From contig CAYXTO010000005.1 in NCBI GenBank assembly GCA_964468045.1, forward strand, positions 178,103 through 242,102: DNA of 64,000 nucleotides. The letters run 5' to 3'. Position 1 is the first letter of the stretch. The number at the start of each line of letters is the position of its first letter. Positions 1 through 9,505 of this stretch are shown one piece after another. The notes under the pieces were generated by a model. That model worked only from the letters and a program-made list of their open reading frames with translations. It searched no databases and was not told where the DNA came from. The stretch comes from JAWKXU01 sp964468045. Its GTDB lineage: Bacteria; Pseudomonadota; Alphaproteobacteria; Sphingomonadales; Sphingomonadaceae. The translations under genes and the position numbers were made by a program.

Positions 1-1
1 G

Positions 2-1258
2 GCGCTCAACGTGAAGCCGGAAGAGACCGGCGCGGTCGTCGCCGGTTTCGCGATGTTCTTCCTGCTGTTCTCCGGCTATTTCCTGCTGCGGCCGGTGCGC
101 GAGACGATGGGCATCGCCGGCGGCGTCGAAAATCTCCAATGGCTGTTCACCGGCACCTTCCTGGCGACCGTAGCCGCAATGCCGCTGTTCGGCTGGATCG
201 CGAGCCGCGTCGCACGGCGGCGCATCCTTTACTGGGTCTTCGGTTTCTTTGCCTCCAACCTCGCCCTGTTCGGCTTGGCCTTCCTCGCGCAGCCGCAGGA
301 CATATGGATCGCGCGCATATTCTACATCTGGCTTTCCGTGTTCAACCTGATTGCGATCTCGGTAGGCTGGAGCGTGCTCATCGACGTGTTTGCGATAGGC
401 CAGGCGAAGCGGCTGTTCGCGTTGATTTCGGCCGGTGCCAGCCTTGGCGGCCTGGCGGGTCCCGCGCTGGCGATCATTCTGGTCGAGCCGCTGGGACATG
501 CCGCGCTGCTGTTCCTTTCCGCGGCATTGCTGGTCGGGTCGGCGTTCTGCGCTGCTGGCGTACAACGCTGGCGCGATGTCCATCCGCAGGCAGGCGACCA
601 GGCAATGCGGCGCGCCCGCCCGCTTGGCGGCAATCCGTTCGCTGGGGCGGCCCAGGTCTTCCGCTCGCCCTATCTGTTGGGCATTGCGCTGTTCATTCTG
701 CTGCTCGCCAGCGTTTCGACGTTTCTCTATTTCGAGCAGGCTAGGCTTGTCGAGCAGACCTTCCCCGACAGCGCCCGCCAAACCCGGATCTTCGGCATCA
801 TCGATCTCGTGGTCCAGGCCCTTGCGCTGCTCGCGCAGTTGTTCATCACCGGCCATGTCGCCCGGCGCCTCGGCATCGGCGTGTTGCTGGTCGCGGTGCC
901 GCTGATCGTCGCGGCGGGCTTTCTCTGGCTGGCATTCGCGCCGGTCTTTGCGGTTCTTGCTATCGTCATGGTCGTCCGCCGCGCCGGTGAGTATGCTTTG
1001 GTGCGGCCGGGCCGGGAGATGCTGTACACCGCCGTCGGCCCCGAGGCGAAATACAAGGCCAAGAATTTCAACGACACGGTGGTATATCGCGGTGCGGATG
1101 CGGTCAGCGGCTGGGTCAAGACGGGCATAGACCAAATCGCCCAGCAACCGGCGCTGGCCATGCTGATCGGCACCGCGATAGCGCTTGCATGGGCCGGTAA
1201 CGGTGCGTGGCTGACCCGTGCATTCTCCCGTTCCGGATCCTTCATGGACCGTGCTTGA
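2..1258 (+). CDS. NTP/NDP-translocase-like MFS transporter, 5' end cut by window edge
   Basis: A multi-spanning inner-membrane protein with about 11-12 hydrophobic segments. The segment YFLLRPVRETMGIAGG near the start is typical of MFS relatives of ATP/ADP translocases (Npt/Tlc type), so a nucleotide or related anion exchanger is possible, but the substrate cannot be read from sequence. The frame is open to the left edge (codons from position 2), and homologues I know carry extra residues before the ALNVKPEE stretch, so the gene is probably truncated here rather than starting at the GTG at 11. It converges on the universal stress gene, with a hairpin between them. Confidence 0.7.
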   Translation, partial: ALNVKPEETGAVVAGFAMFFLLFSGYFLLRPVRETMGIAGGVENLQWLFTGTFLATVAAMPLFGWIASRVARRRILYWVFGFFASNLALFGLAFLAQPQDIWIARIFYIWLSVFNLIAISVGWSVLIDVFAIGQAKRLFALISAGASLGGLAGPALAIILVEPLGHAALLFLSAALLVGSAFCAAGVQRWRDVHPQAGDQAMRRARPLGGNPFAGAAQVFRSPYLLGIALFILLLASVSTFLYFEQARLVEQTFPDSARQTRIFGIIDLVVQALALLAQLFITGHVARRLGIGVLLVAVPLIVAAGFLWLAFAPVFAVLAIVMVVRRAGEYALVRPGREMLYTAVGPEAKYKAKNFNDTVVYRGADAVSGWVKTGIDQIAQQPALAMLIGTAIALAWAGNGAWLTRAFSRSGSFMDRA

Positions 1259-1319
1259 AGCGCAGCCTCGCGACCAATCAGTCCGCAGCGTCCGTGATAA
1301 GCAATGCGAAAAGGACGCT

Positions 1320-1341
1320 TTGAGCCCGCGATCGGGCTCAA
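1320..1341 (+). terminator. Perfect hairpin between convergent genes
   Basis: TTGAGCCCG (1320-1328) and CGGGCTCAA (1333-1341) form a perfect 9-bp stem around a 4-base loop. It lies 62 bp past the transporter stop and 17 bp before the stop of the convergent stress gene. There is no clear T tract on either side, so termination is inferred from position and stem strength. Confidence 0.5.
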
Positions 1342-1357
1342 GTGAAAAAGGAAGAAT

Positions 1358-2194
1358 TCAATGTGAGATCAACACCGGCAATTTCGACTCATGGAGAATG
1401 GATCGAGTAACACCGCCGAAGACGAATTCGCGCGCCCGCGAATGGCCGTAAGCCCCCATGATGAGCAGCTCGCTTCCGACGCGCTCACAATAGGATTGCA
1501 GGGTTGCGGCCGCATCCTGGCCTTCGAGCTCGATTTCAACGGGTTCAGCCGTGATGCCGTGCAGGGCGAGATGGCGAACCACGTCGAATAGCGGCAGGGT
1601 CTTCGACAGATCCTTTTCGCCCGTCACCTGTACGATCGAGACGGCCTGTGCCTGCCGGCAGAATGGAAGTGCATCCGCCAATGCGCGCGCCGCCACGCGG
1701 CTGCCATCCCATGCCACGACAATCCGGTCGAACTTCAATGCGCCGCCATCCATCGCCGGCAGCAACAACACCGGACGCCCGGATTCGAAGACCAGCCCCT
1801 CTGTCATCGCGGAGACCTGGCCGTGATCGTAAACGGGAACGACTATCAGGTCATGGACCCGGGCCTGGACGGCGAGTTGCCAGGGCGTGACGGTGCCAGG
1901 GCAATTGATCACGATGGCTTCGCCCCGATATTCCGCCGGCACGATCGACGTGAATTGCGACACCAGCGTATTTACATGGTCGATGCTTTTTTTATTTTCG
2001 CCGGCGATCATTCCATCAATATTGAGGAGCGAGTTTGCCAGCCAGTTTGAAACTGGCGGTATATGAACCTGGCAAACCCCGAACGTGACCTTTGCACTGA
2101 ATCGGGCGGCCAACTCGGCAGTGCGTTCCATGGCCCAGGCCGGAGTAGGCTCCGGATAACTGTTTGCCTGCAGCATGATATCACGCACGATCAT
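1358..2194 (-). CDS. Universal stress protein, tandem-domain
   Basis: About 278 residues, the length of tandem USP proteins. The second half ends with the classic nucleotide-binding pattern: LIMGAYGHSRAREFVFGGVTRSILHESKLPVLISH matches G-x2-G-H/S-x9-G-S/T, here GAYGHSRAREFVFGGVT. Likely a cytoplasmic stress or energy-state protein. The ATG at 2194 is chosen over longer in-frame starts because TTGGAGG sits just upstream on the minus strand and the residues before it look non-coding. It stands alone, divergent from the phosphatidyltransferase gene. Confidence 0.85.
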   Translation of the reverse strand: MIVRDIMLQANSYPEPTPAWAMERTAELAARFSAKVTFGVCQVHIPPVSNWLANSLLNIDGMIAGENKKSIDHVNTLVSQFTSIVPAEYRGEAIVINCPGTVTPWQLAVQARVHDLIVVPVYDHGQVSAMTEGLVFESGRPVLLLPAMDGGALKFDRIVVAWDGSRVAARALADALPFCRQAQAVSIVQVTGEKDLSKTLPLFDVVRHLALHGITAEPVEIELEGQDAAATLQSYCERVGSELLIMGAYGHSRAREFVFGGVTRSILHESKLPVLISH

Positions 2195-2524
2195 TTCCAG
2201 CCTCCAACTATGTGGTGCTTCTATTGCACGCGAAATGGACCGCCCGCAACGACTGTTCCGGCTGTGCAGCTGCCTGCCTGCCGTCAGAATGAACCGGATA
2301 ATCAACGCACAATGGTTGTGGCAATTTCACGTGCATCCCGGACAGGATGCACAGGTTGAAGATCGAGATATAGGTAATCTGTAAGTCGAAAAAATCGGGT
2401 GCGTGCGCATGTTCGACCCGGGCAAGAGGCGCGCCTCGGCTCTGCGACAGGTTTTCAACATCCGGTTTGGACCGTCGGAGTTGGTTTGCGTTGCGCAATG
2501 CCTGAGAATGCCCGATAAGAGGCC
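2195..2524. other. Divergent intergenic region with an 8-bp dyad
   Basis: The 330 bases separate the divergent stress-protein and CDP-alcohol transferase genes and hold no convincing ORF. A perfect dyad GTGCATCC (2331-2338) / GGATGCAC (2345-2352) with a six-base loop lies near the middle and could be an operator or an RNA hairpin. I see no convincing FNR-type TTGAT-N4-ATCAA box, although such boxes often control these stress genes. Confidence 0.4.
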
Positions 2525-3250
2525 ATGACGCAAAAGCGCGAAGATCCACCCAAGCAAATCGTGCGAATTCAGCAAAATGTCCTTTCCAGGTCCGAGCGGC
2601 GATTGCTCACATGGCTTTGCAGCCGGATGCCCTGGTGGATCAAGCCGGATCATCTGACCGCGGCAGGGGTGGTGGGGGCCATGGCCGTATTTCTCGGCTA
2701 TGTGGCCAGCGGCTCAAGTCCGAATTGGCTGTGGTTGGCTATCGGCGGGTATGTGCTGCATTGGTTCGGGGATTCCATGGATGGCAGCCTTGCCCGCTTC
2801 CGGCAGATTGAGCGGCCGTCATTCGGGTATTTCATCGACCATAGCTGCGATGGCATCGCTACGCTTCTCATCCTGGCAGGCATGGGGCTCAGCCCGTTCG
2901 TGACGCTCGACGTGGCGCTGGTCGCGCTTGCCGGTTACCTATTGCTTTCGATCCATGCCTTTCTTTCGGCCAGGGTGTTGGGCGAGCTGAAGCTTTCATA
3001 TCTCGCGGCCGGGCCGACCGAACTTCGTATTGTGCTGATCGGCCTTACCCTGGCCATGATGGCGCTTGGCCCCAAGCCCGGCTTGTTCGCCCCTGTTTCA
3101 GGCTTCGACCTGTTTGTCGGGGTGGTGGGTATGATACTGATCGTCCTGTTTCTGGCGCAGACCTTCGTCACCGCGCGGCGTATTTCCTCCGATGAAACAA
3201 TATTGGCGGATTTGAGCTCCGGTGGGCCGGATCTTCCTGCTGCCGGGTAG
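2525..3250 (+). CDS. CDP-alcohol phosphatidyltransferase family protein
   Basis: A 241-residue integral membrane enzyme. It carries the CDP-alcohol signature with all four acidic positions, DSMDGSLARF...GYFIDHSCD (residues about 83-109), matching D-x2-D-G-x2-A-R-x8/9-G-x3-D-x3-D. Members transfer a phospho-alcohol between CDP-linked lipid and an acceptor alcohol. The rest is five or six hydrophobic helices. Which alcohol is used (glycerol phosphate, inositol, choline or other) is not evident. It is followed 13 bp later, convergently, by a sulfatase-fold membrane transferase, which fits a small lipid or envelope locus. Confidence 0.85.
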   Translation: MTQKREDPPKQIVRIQQNVLSRSERRLLTWLCSRMPWWIKPDHLTAAGVVGAMAVFLGYVASGSSPNWLWLAIGGYVLHWFGDSMDGSLARFRQIERPSFGYFIDHSCDGIATLLILAGMGLSPFVTLDVALVALAGYLLLSIHAFLSARVLGELKLSYLAAGPTELRIVLIGLTLAMMALGPKPGLFAPVSGFDLFVGVVGMILIVLFLAQTFVTARRISSDETILADLSSGGPDLPAAG

Positions 3251-3263
3251 TCACGGCGAATTT

Positions 3264-4961
3264 CTATTTCCGCACGAAGGCGTGGTAGTCCGAGGTGGGT
3301 GGGTCGACAATCTCTTGCAGTTCGATCTTGCGGAATTCCGGGGTTCGGCCGAGGTAGGTATAGAAATTCACATTATAGGCCAGCGCAGGCTCGCCCGCTT
3401 CGTCCAGCGGCAGGCCATAGCGTTCGCGCACCTCCGGCCGATCATAGCCCATCAGCACGAGCAATGTCGGGAAGATGCGGAAGTGGTTCGATCCGTTGCG
3501 ATTGGCCGCAAGCGCCGAAGCCCAGTCCAGTGAGCGCTCGCTGGCGTCTTCGATCACCGCCAGCGGCACCAGCCCTTCCTCCTGCGCGGCGAATTCCGCG
3601 CCGCAATGGGTGTTGTTGCCGGGATTACCCCGCTCGTGGAGATCCTGCCCATGATCCGAGGTATAGAGGATGGTCGCCTTGCTCAGGTCCGCCTTGTCCA
3701 GCAAGCGGTCGAAGAATGTGCCGACATTCCATAGCAGCGTGTTGCGATAGGAATTGCGGTAGCGCACCCATTCCTCCGCGCTTCCGTTGAAGCCGGTGCG
3801 ATCGCTCGTCCAGATTGCCAGCGGATGGTCGCCCCGCTCGAGCACCGGGCGATAATGCGTGAATGTCTTGGGGAACTTGTCCTGGATGGGGAAATGGGCA
3901 CCGACCTTGTTGATCAGGATGAATTCGGCGCGGCCGTTGTTGATCCTGTCGGCGACCGTAGCGGCAATCCGCATGTCGCGCTCAACCGCCGGAGTTCCAT
4001 CGAACTGGATGAAGTCGTCGATCTCCTTGCGTTCGGCCTTGTCCATCATGTTCTGAAGCTCGCCGCCGGTCGATTGCCCGTCGATATAGACCGTGCGCAG
4101 GCCGGCTTTCCTGGCGTAGGCCCAGACCGAAGGCCAGTGCTTGATCGCCTGCTGATAATTCTTCTGCGTGCCGCCATAGCGCAGGACGACATTGGAGTTG
4201 GCGCTGCAGCGGTGGATCGAGCCGGCGTAGCCGAAATTGACGAACCGCATCTGCGCGCGCGGCTCCAGCAATCCGCTGCGCACCCCGTTGCGATTGTTGA
4301 TGTCCAGATAATTGCCGCTCACGCTTTCATCGACGAGAAGCACGATATCCCGCGCCACGGGGGCAGGGTTGCGGCGAATGACGACCTTTTCGCGCGGTCC
4401 CCTGTCCTCCAGCAGACGTTCGCCAGCCATCAGCGCGGAATATGAGATCGCGGGATAGGCGGCGGGCAGCGCGCGCGAACCTTCGCCGCCGCGCAGATAG
4501 AGCAGCCCTGAAAGCGATCCGAATGCGATCAGCAGCGCTGCCGGCGCAAGCCGCGGATCCATGCGCAAGCGCCGGGCGGGCAGTGCGATGCCGAGAAACA
4601 GCAGTGAAGCGACGAGTATCGTCTTGGTCAGGACTTGCCCGTGCTGGGCGATCGCATCACCGATTTGCCCGCTGGCATTATAGAGATTGAGGAAGGCTTC
4701 GTAGGTGAATGCGCCTTGCGTGGTCCATTCGAAGGATTGCTGAAAGACGGATGCGGCCGAGAACAGGGCCGCGAGCGCAATGCGGACCGCATGGTTGCGA
4801 ATGAATGCGCAAAGGAACAGGCTTGCCGCCAGCAGGGCATAAAGCGCGAAGAACACGACCAGCATCGCGCCGCCACCGATCGCCCCCAGCCGCTCCATGA
4901 ACGCCTGATAGTCACAGGCGAGATATGACAGGATCAGGAGGATTTTTATCATTGTCGTCAT
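3264..4961 (-). CDS. Membrane-anchored sulfatase-fold transferase (phosphoethanolamine-transferase-like)
   Basis: About 565 residues: four or five N-terminal membrane helices (first about 170 residues), then a periplasmic alkaline-phosphatase/sulfatase domain. The metal-site motif LLVDESVSGNYLDIN places a Ser where EptA-type enzymes have a Thr nucleophile, and ILYTSDHGQDLHERG holds the late Asp-His metal ligands. NKVGAHFPIQDKFP matches the substrate-side loop of the family. Likely role: modifying lipid A or another envelope glycan with a phospho-alcohol. The start is uncertain; an ATG at 4961 is preferred to a TTG at 4997, and a further ATG lies at 4952. Confidence 0.75.
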   Translation of the reverse strand: MTTMIKILLILSYLACDYQAFMERLGAIGGGAMLVVFFALYALLAASLFLCAFIRNHAVRIALAALFSAASVFQQSFEWTTQGAFTYEAFLNLYNASGQIGDAIAQHGQVLTKTILVASLLFLGIALPARRLRMDPRLAPAALLIAFGSLSGLLYLRGGEGSRALPAAYPAISYSALMAGERLLEDRGPREKVVIRRNPAPVARDIVLLVDESVSGNYLDINNRNGVRSGLLEPRAQMRFVNFGYAGSIHRCSANSNVVLRYGGTQKNYQQAIKHWPSVWAYARKAGLRTVYIDGQSTGGELQNMMDKAERKEIDDFIQFDGTPAVERDMRIAATVADRINNGRAEFILINKVGAHFPIQDKFPKTFTHYRPVLERGDHPLAIWTSDRTGFNGSAEEWVRYRNSYRNTLLWNVGTFFDRLLDKADLSKATILYTSDHGQDLHERGNPGNNTHCGAEFAAQEEGLVPLAVIEDASERSLDWASALAANRNGSNHFRIFPTLLVLMGYDRPEVRERYGLPLDEAGEPALAYNVNFYTYLGRTPEFRKIELQEIVDPPTSDYHAFVRK

Positions 4962-5115
4962 GCCATCGCCACATTCCTGGAAGGGCGATAGCCGCAACTG
5001 TCTAAGATTGCTTTAAATCCGCAGGTTCACGGAAGCGATGACCGCTGGCGCAAATCTCCATGACATGTCAGGTGGAAGGCACGTGCGGTGGGAACCGCCT
5101 CTCCCGAACCGTCTG

Positions 5116-5652
5116 TCAGCTATCGAAATTGAAGGAACGAACGGGATCGGAACCATCAAAGCCGATCGATTGCTCCCGAATGAAATCGTAAAGGGCGACG
5201 AGCGGAGCGGTGGGCGCATACAGTTCCAGCACATGGCCATTGCTCTTTATCGTGTCGATCAGGAGAGCCTCGATCCCGTTGCTCATCCTGGCATGCAGCG
5301 CGACTGGATTGCCCTGCTGCTCGAATGAACGGGCGACCGACCATGGGTCTTCGACGATAAAGGCGAGGTGATGCAGCCCGTATCGGCCAGACCCGGCGGG
5401 AAACACGTCATGAAAGATCGAGGGCGCGTCGTCGTTTTGCTGCATGAACTCGACCTGGATATCGCCCCATTGCCCGAAGGCGGAACTGATATCCCATTGC
5501 GCGGGCTCGCCGCGATATTCGCAGAACGGCAGGATCACCTCATCGACGACATAGAATGGCCCCGAGCCATAGGTGCGATGATGGTCCAGGGCGGCGGCGC
5601 GCACATCCGGCACGAAATAGGCAATCTGGCTGCAGGGCTTGTCGAGGATCAT
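5116..5652 (-). CDS. VOC (glyoxalase/dioxygenase superfamily) protein
   Basis: About 178 residues with two beta-alpha-beta-beta-beta repeats. The second repeat is clear: GLHHLAFIVED provides a His and HVLELYAP the Glu that normally complete a divalent-metal site. The first repeat begins QIAYFVPDV and lacks the usual His. Families with this size include small isomerases, epimerases and lyases; no substrate can be assigned. The start at 5652 has CTGGAG eight to twelve bases upstream; a longer frame to 5679 lacks one. It lies downstream of the carotenoid gene on the same strand with a 40-bp gap, so they may share a transcript. Confidence 0.7.
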   Translation of the reverse strand: MILDKPCSQIAYFVPDVRAAALDHHRTYGSGPFYVVDEVILPFCEYRGEPAQWDISSAFGQWGDIQVEFMQQNDDAPSIFHDVFPAGSGRYGLHHLAFIVEDPWSVARSFEQQGNPVALHARMSNGIEALLIDTIKSNGHVLELYAPTAPLVALYDFIREQSIGFDGSDPVRSFNFDS

Positions 5653-5692
5653 GATGTGTCTCCAGGGAGCATGTGCCAATTTGCAGGTGGTT

Positions 5693-6565
5693 TCAGGTAG
5701 AGGGAGGGGTTTCCCGGTTGCGAACGGCCACCGCCAATGCCCCCGTCGCAGCCGCTGCCAGCATGGTGTAGATGCCCATCATCACCGCAGCCTGCAGCAC
5801 ATCGCCGCTGCGCCAGTTCCAGCCGCCAGTATCCGCGACGACTTGGGTGACCGGGTTGGCAAGCCATAGCAGGGGATATTGCAGAGCGATGATCGCCCAG
5901 AATGCCGCGGCTTCGTACCAATAGGCGGGCTTCATGCGGGATATGGGCGTCGAGCGGGCGAAGAGATAAAAGCTCCAGGCCTGGAAGAACGTCCATGTGC
6001 ACAGATACCATCCCAGATAATTGGTCAGCGGCACTCCGAAATAGGCGCCGCTCTCGGCGAATATCCATTGCCGCCCGAGAGTGGCGCCAATCGGATCGGA
6101 GCAGATGTCCCATCCGACGACGATGAAGGCGGCAACGATCGGTATTCCCCAATAACGCAGCCGATCGTCGGATCCGGCGGGCTCGCCCAGGATCATCGTC
6201 GCCAGCGTCCAGGCGATGTAGCCCACGCTGTAGAAGATCGGGCCGACAATGAGGGGCACCTGAAACAGCTTCGGGCCCGAGGCGGGGGTGTGGACATAGG
6301 AGCCGAACGGGAAGCCGGTCGAAATGCTGAGATTTTCATAGATGTTCGCAATCACGACCGCGATCGCGAACAGGATCAGAGTTCGGGTCAGTCCAAGCCG
6401 CCGCGCACTATGGCTGAGGCAGAACAGGACCAGCATCAGGATGGCGAGAAATGTTGCGACCCTTGCCGGCTCATTTCCTGAATAGAAGATCGCGAATAAG
6501 GTGAAGACCGCCCAGGAAACGATCGCACCGATCGATGCCATTTGACCCGATTTTCCGTCCGGCAT
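5693..6565 (-). CDS. Carotenoid biosynthesis membrane protein, CruF-like
   Basis: About 290 residues with seven or more predicted membrane helices. Conserved polar motifs within the membrane region, including FPFGSYVHTP, VGWDICSDPIG and PLTNYLGWYLCTW, are typical of the CruF / carotenoid 1',2'-hydratase-like family (Pfam Caroten_synth). Such proteins act on the end groups of carotenoids in the membrane; the exact reaction here is not proven. No other carotenoid gene is next to it, so it looks like a stand-alone copy. The start at 6565 is supported by GGGGAGAGG upstream on the minus strand. Confidence 0.75.
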   Translation of the reverse strand: MPDGKSGQMASIGAIVSWAVFTLFAIFYSGNEPARVATFLAILMLVLFCLSHSARRLGLTRTLILFAIAVVIANIYENLSISTGFPFGSYVHTPASGPKLFQVPLIVGPIFYSVGYIAWTLATMILGEPAGSDDRLRYWGIPIVAAFIVVGWDICSDPIGATLGRQWIFAESGAYFGVPLTNYLGWYLCTWTFFQAWSFYLFARSTPISRMKPAYWYEAAAFWAIIALQYPLLWLANPVTQVVADTGGWNWRSGDVLQAAVMMGIYTMLAAAATGALAVAVRNRETPPST

Positions 6566-6741
6566 GATGCCTCTCCCCGTGCCGATCATTTGCTTTTTTG
6601 CTTATGTCCAGTGCAGTCCAGTCTGGCTCATCGTGATCTGCGGCGGGGCCAGCCGATTGCTTCTCGAAATTAGCCTGGGGCAATCGTTTGGCAAGGAGCT
6701 TTCCGACATGGGATGTTCCGTTTCTCCGGAAGCGCATACAA

Positions 6742-6775
6742 GAAGCCGGGCCGCGGAAGACCGGGCCCGGCGAAG
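6742..6775 (-). terminator. GC-rich hairpin after the TonB receptor gene
   Basis: GCCGGGCC (6745-6752) pairs perfectly with GGCCCGGC (6764-6771) around an 11-base loop, 21 bp past the stop of the receptor gene on the minus strand. The minus strand continues with TTCTTGT, a short T-rich run. Good candidate for an intrinsic terminator. Confidence 0.6.
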
Positions 6776-6792
6776 AAGGGTTTGATTTCGGT

Positions 6793-9414
6793 TCAGAAGC
6801 GGAAGGTTGCTTCCACCCCGTAGGTGCGCGGTTGAGCACGCGCGCGATAGCCATTGCCGAACAGGTTCTCGATCGAGATGCCGAAGGGGTAATAGGTCTC
6901 GTTGGTCAGGTTCTTGCCCCAGGCCGAGAGGCTGTAGCGGCCTGCGTCATAAGTCACACGGCCGTTGAGCACCCAGTAGTCGCCTTCGCCCTGCGTGAAC
7001 TTGCCGGTGGCGACCGTCGGCAGGACGCCGCGGCTGTAGTCCTTGTAGGCGTCATAGTAGAAGCGGCCGGTGTAGGACGCGTCGCCATGTAGCCTAATCA
7101 CGCCCGGGCCGATGTCCAGCGCATCCCAGTCGAAGGCGAGGTTGATCGAGGACTTCGCCGCATAGGGAAAAGGATTTCCGCCAACGCTGACATTGCCACC
7201 CGACGACTGGACGCAGGAACCATCCTGCGCCGGGAATTGGCCGGAAAGATTCAGCGCCGCGCAGGTAGCCTGATCGTAGCCCTTGTACTTGCTGTCGAGC
7301 AGGCCGAGCGAGGCGGACAGCTTCAGGCGATCGGTCGCGGCGAACTGGACATCGAGCTCCAGGCCCTTGAGCTTCCCGTCGAGCGAGATCAGATTGGCGG
7401 TCGCGGTATTGTCCACGACCTGGCCCTGCTGGCCCATGTAGTCATAATAGAACAAGGCCCCGTTGATCTGCAGGCGGTTATCGAAGAATCGGGTCTTGAA
7501 ACCGATCTCATAGGCGTTCACCTCTTCCGGATCGACGAAGTAGACCTGCGCGCTGCTGCCATAGGCGAGACCGTTGAAGGTGCCTGCGCGGTAGCCTCGG
7601 CTGTAGCTGGCATACATCATGACATTGTCGACCGGCTTCCAGTCCAGGATCGTGCGTCCGGAAAGCTTCTTCGACTTGCCGCGGCGCTCCAGGCCCCCGG
7701 GAACCGGAATGCCCAGATCGACGAATGACGGGATGACGATGTTTCCGGCTTCATCATAGACGTTTTCAAGGAAGTAGGGATCCTCGAAAGCGGATACGGA
7801 CAGCATGCGCGCCACGCCGGCGTCGTCGTAATAGGTGGTGACGCCATCCTTGAACGCGTTCTTGTCGATGGTGTAGCGAAGGCCGCCGGTCAGCTTCAGG
7901 GTCGGCGTCACTTCGAAGCTGCCTTCCCCGTAGATCGCCCAGCTCTTGCGGACCTGCTTGAAGTGCTGGGTCGCGGTGATGCCGGTGGGCAGCGAACCGG
8001 CCGAAAGAGCGGTGCCGTTGAAGCCGCCGGCCGGATTGAAATAGGATTGCCAGCCGCCGGGGATCGCATCGTAGGCTCCGAGCGAACCGAAGGCGGCATT
8101 CACGTCGCGCAACGAGTTGAAGAAGTCCGGCGTGTTGTCCGCCGTGATGCTGTCGCGCCCGTAATAGGCGCCCCCGATCATCTTGAACGGGCCATCGCCA
8201 TAATCCAGCCGGACATCCTGGTTAAAGGCGTCGAAATGGGATTCATACCCGATCGAGCAACCCCGGAACGGAGTTCCGTCGCAATCCGTCGGCGAGTTCA
8301 GATAACGGCCTGAATCGTAACCCGAGATCGAGGTAAGGTTGAGGTTATCGGTGAGTTCCGCCTTCAGGGTCAGGACAACGCCTTCCGCACGGGTGATGGC
8401 GGTGCCGATCGTATCCGCTTCCAGTTCGTTGATGCCCAGCCCATTGGCGGACTGGCTGTAGGAGGCGGGAAGGATGCCGGCTCCGTTCGGACCCAGCGCC
8501 TGGAACAGCCCTCCAAGCAGGAAGTTCGGGCTGTTATAGTCGATGACGTCGCTGTTCTTGTCCTGGCCCGTCGGCAGCGGCCCTTCGGCGCCGCCTTTGG
8601 CCTTGGCGTAATAGCCCTTCAGCGAGATATCCAGCGTATCGGACGGCTTGACCCGCAGCGTGCCGCGGATGCCATAGCTTTCGACCCCACCCGGATCCCG
8701 GCCGGTTGCAAGGTTCAGGCCGGAGGCGCCACCGGCAGCCCAGGTGTTCAGACCCGCCGGCAGGCGGTTGTGGATGTAGGGATCGGAATTGACGTAGGTG
8801 CCGGCAATGCGGATGCCGATCTTGTCGGTAACAGGGGTGAATTCCACGGCGCCTTCCGCGTTGTAGCGGTCATAGTTGCCGTAGCCGAGCGTCAGTTGGC
8901 CGTTGGTCCCTTCCAGCTTGGGCTTGCGGGTGATGAAGTTGATCGCGCCGCCGGTGGTGTTGCGGCCGTAAAGCGTGCCCTGCGGGCCGCGCACCACTTC
9001 GACCTGCTCCAGATCATAGAGCTGCTGGCCATGGCTGGCGCGGAAGGCCTGATAGACTTCGTCGACATAGACGCCGACGGGCGAGGCCGCGTTGGCATTG
9101 TATTCGGTCCCCACACCGACGCCGCGCAGCGAGAAGTTCGGCTGCTGGCTGCCGTAGGGCGAGGATACTTGCAGATTGGGCATCGAGCCATTGAGGTCTG
9201 ATGTTTCGAAGACGCCCTTTGCCTGAAGCGCCGAGGAAGAGATCGCGGACACGGCAACCGGAACGTCCTGCAGATTTTCACTGCGCTTGGTGGCGGTGAC
9301 GACGATTTCCTCCAGACCGCCGGTGGACGATCCGCTGTCGCTTTGCTGGGCAAATGCAGGTATCGCGGTTCCGGTAGCGAGCGCAAAGACGCTTACGGCA
9401 GCAATGGCCTTCAT
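6793..9414 (-). CDS. TonB-dependent outer-membrane receptor
   Basis: About 873 residues. A signal peptide ends near residue 22 (PAFA before QQ), the TonB box EEIVVT lies at 35-40, the plug follows (SENLQDVPVAVSAI, then VRGPQGTLYGRNTTGG, a hallmark of the family), and the barrel ends in GVEATFRF with the C-terminal Phe needed for outer-membrane insertion. It probably imports the organic growth substrate of the neighbouring catabolic genes rather than iron, since no siderophore genes are near. The start at 9414 follows GGGGAGG. It has its own promoter with nested dyads and a downstream hairpin, so it is a single-gene unit. Confidence 0.93.
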   Translation of the reverse strand: MKAIAAVSVFALATGTAIPAFAQQSDSGSSTGGLEEIVVTATKRSENLQDVPVAVSAISSSALQAKGVFETSDLNGSMPNLQVSSPYGSQQPNFSLRGVGVGTEYNANAASPVGVYVDEVYQAFRASHGQQLYDLEQVEVVRGPQGTLYGRNTTGGAINFITRKPKLEGTNGQLTLGYGNYDRYNAEGAVEFTPVTDKIGIRIAGTYVNSDPYIHNRLPAGLNTWAAGGASGLNLATGRDPGGVESYGIRGTLRVKPSDTLDISLKGYYAKAKGGAEGPLPTGQDKNSDVIDYNSPNFLLGGLFQALGPNGAGILPASYSQSANGLGINELEADTIGTAITRAEGVVLTLKAELTDNLNLTSISGYDSGRYLNSPTDCDGTPFRGCSIGYESHFDAFNQDVRLDYGDGPFKMIGGAYYGRDSITADNTPDFFNSLRDVNAAFGSLGAYDAIPGGWQSYFNPAGGFNGTALSAGSLPTGITATQHFKQVRKSWAIYGEGSFEVTPTLKLTGGLRYTIDKNAFKDGVTTYYDDAGVARMLSVSAFEDPYFLENVYDEAGNIVIPSFVDLGIPVPGGLERRGKSKKLSGRTILDWKPVDNVMMYASYSRGYRAGTFNGLAYGSSAQVYFVDPEEVNAYEIGFKTRFFDNRLQINGALFYYDYMGQQGQVVDNTATANLISLDGKLKGLELDVQFAATDRLKLSASLGLLDSKYKGYDQATCAALNLSGQFPAQDGSCVQSSGGNVSVGGNPFPYAAKSSINLAFDWDALDIGPGVIRLHGDASYTGRFYYDAYKDYSRGVLPTVATGKFTQGEGDYWVLNGRVTYDAGRYSLSAWGKNLTNETYYPFGISIENLFGNGYRARAQPRTYGVEATFRF

Positions 9415-9436
9415 GAAATCCTCCCCTTGTAAAAAT

Positions 9437-9505
9437 CGTTCACAAAGCTTCACGTATTTTTGCGTGAACGGATACGCAAAATACGATCCTCGGGGATCAT
9501 GTCAA
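9437..9505 (-). promoter_or_regulatory. Promoter with nested dyads for the TonB receptor gene
   Basis: On the minus strand TTGACA (9505-9500), 16 bases, and TATTTT (9483-9478) make a good sigma70-type promoter. Three dyads crowd it: CGTATTTTTGCG (9453-9464) with CGCAAAATACG (9475-9485) across the -10 and start; TTCACG (9449-9454) with CGTGAA (9463-9468); and GATCC/GGATC within the spacer (9486-9498). CGTTCAC (9437-9443) and GTGAACG (9464-9470) also mirror each other. This looks like a repressor-controlled promoter; the sequences differ from operator families A-D. Confidence 0.6.
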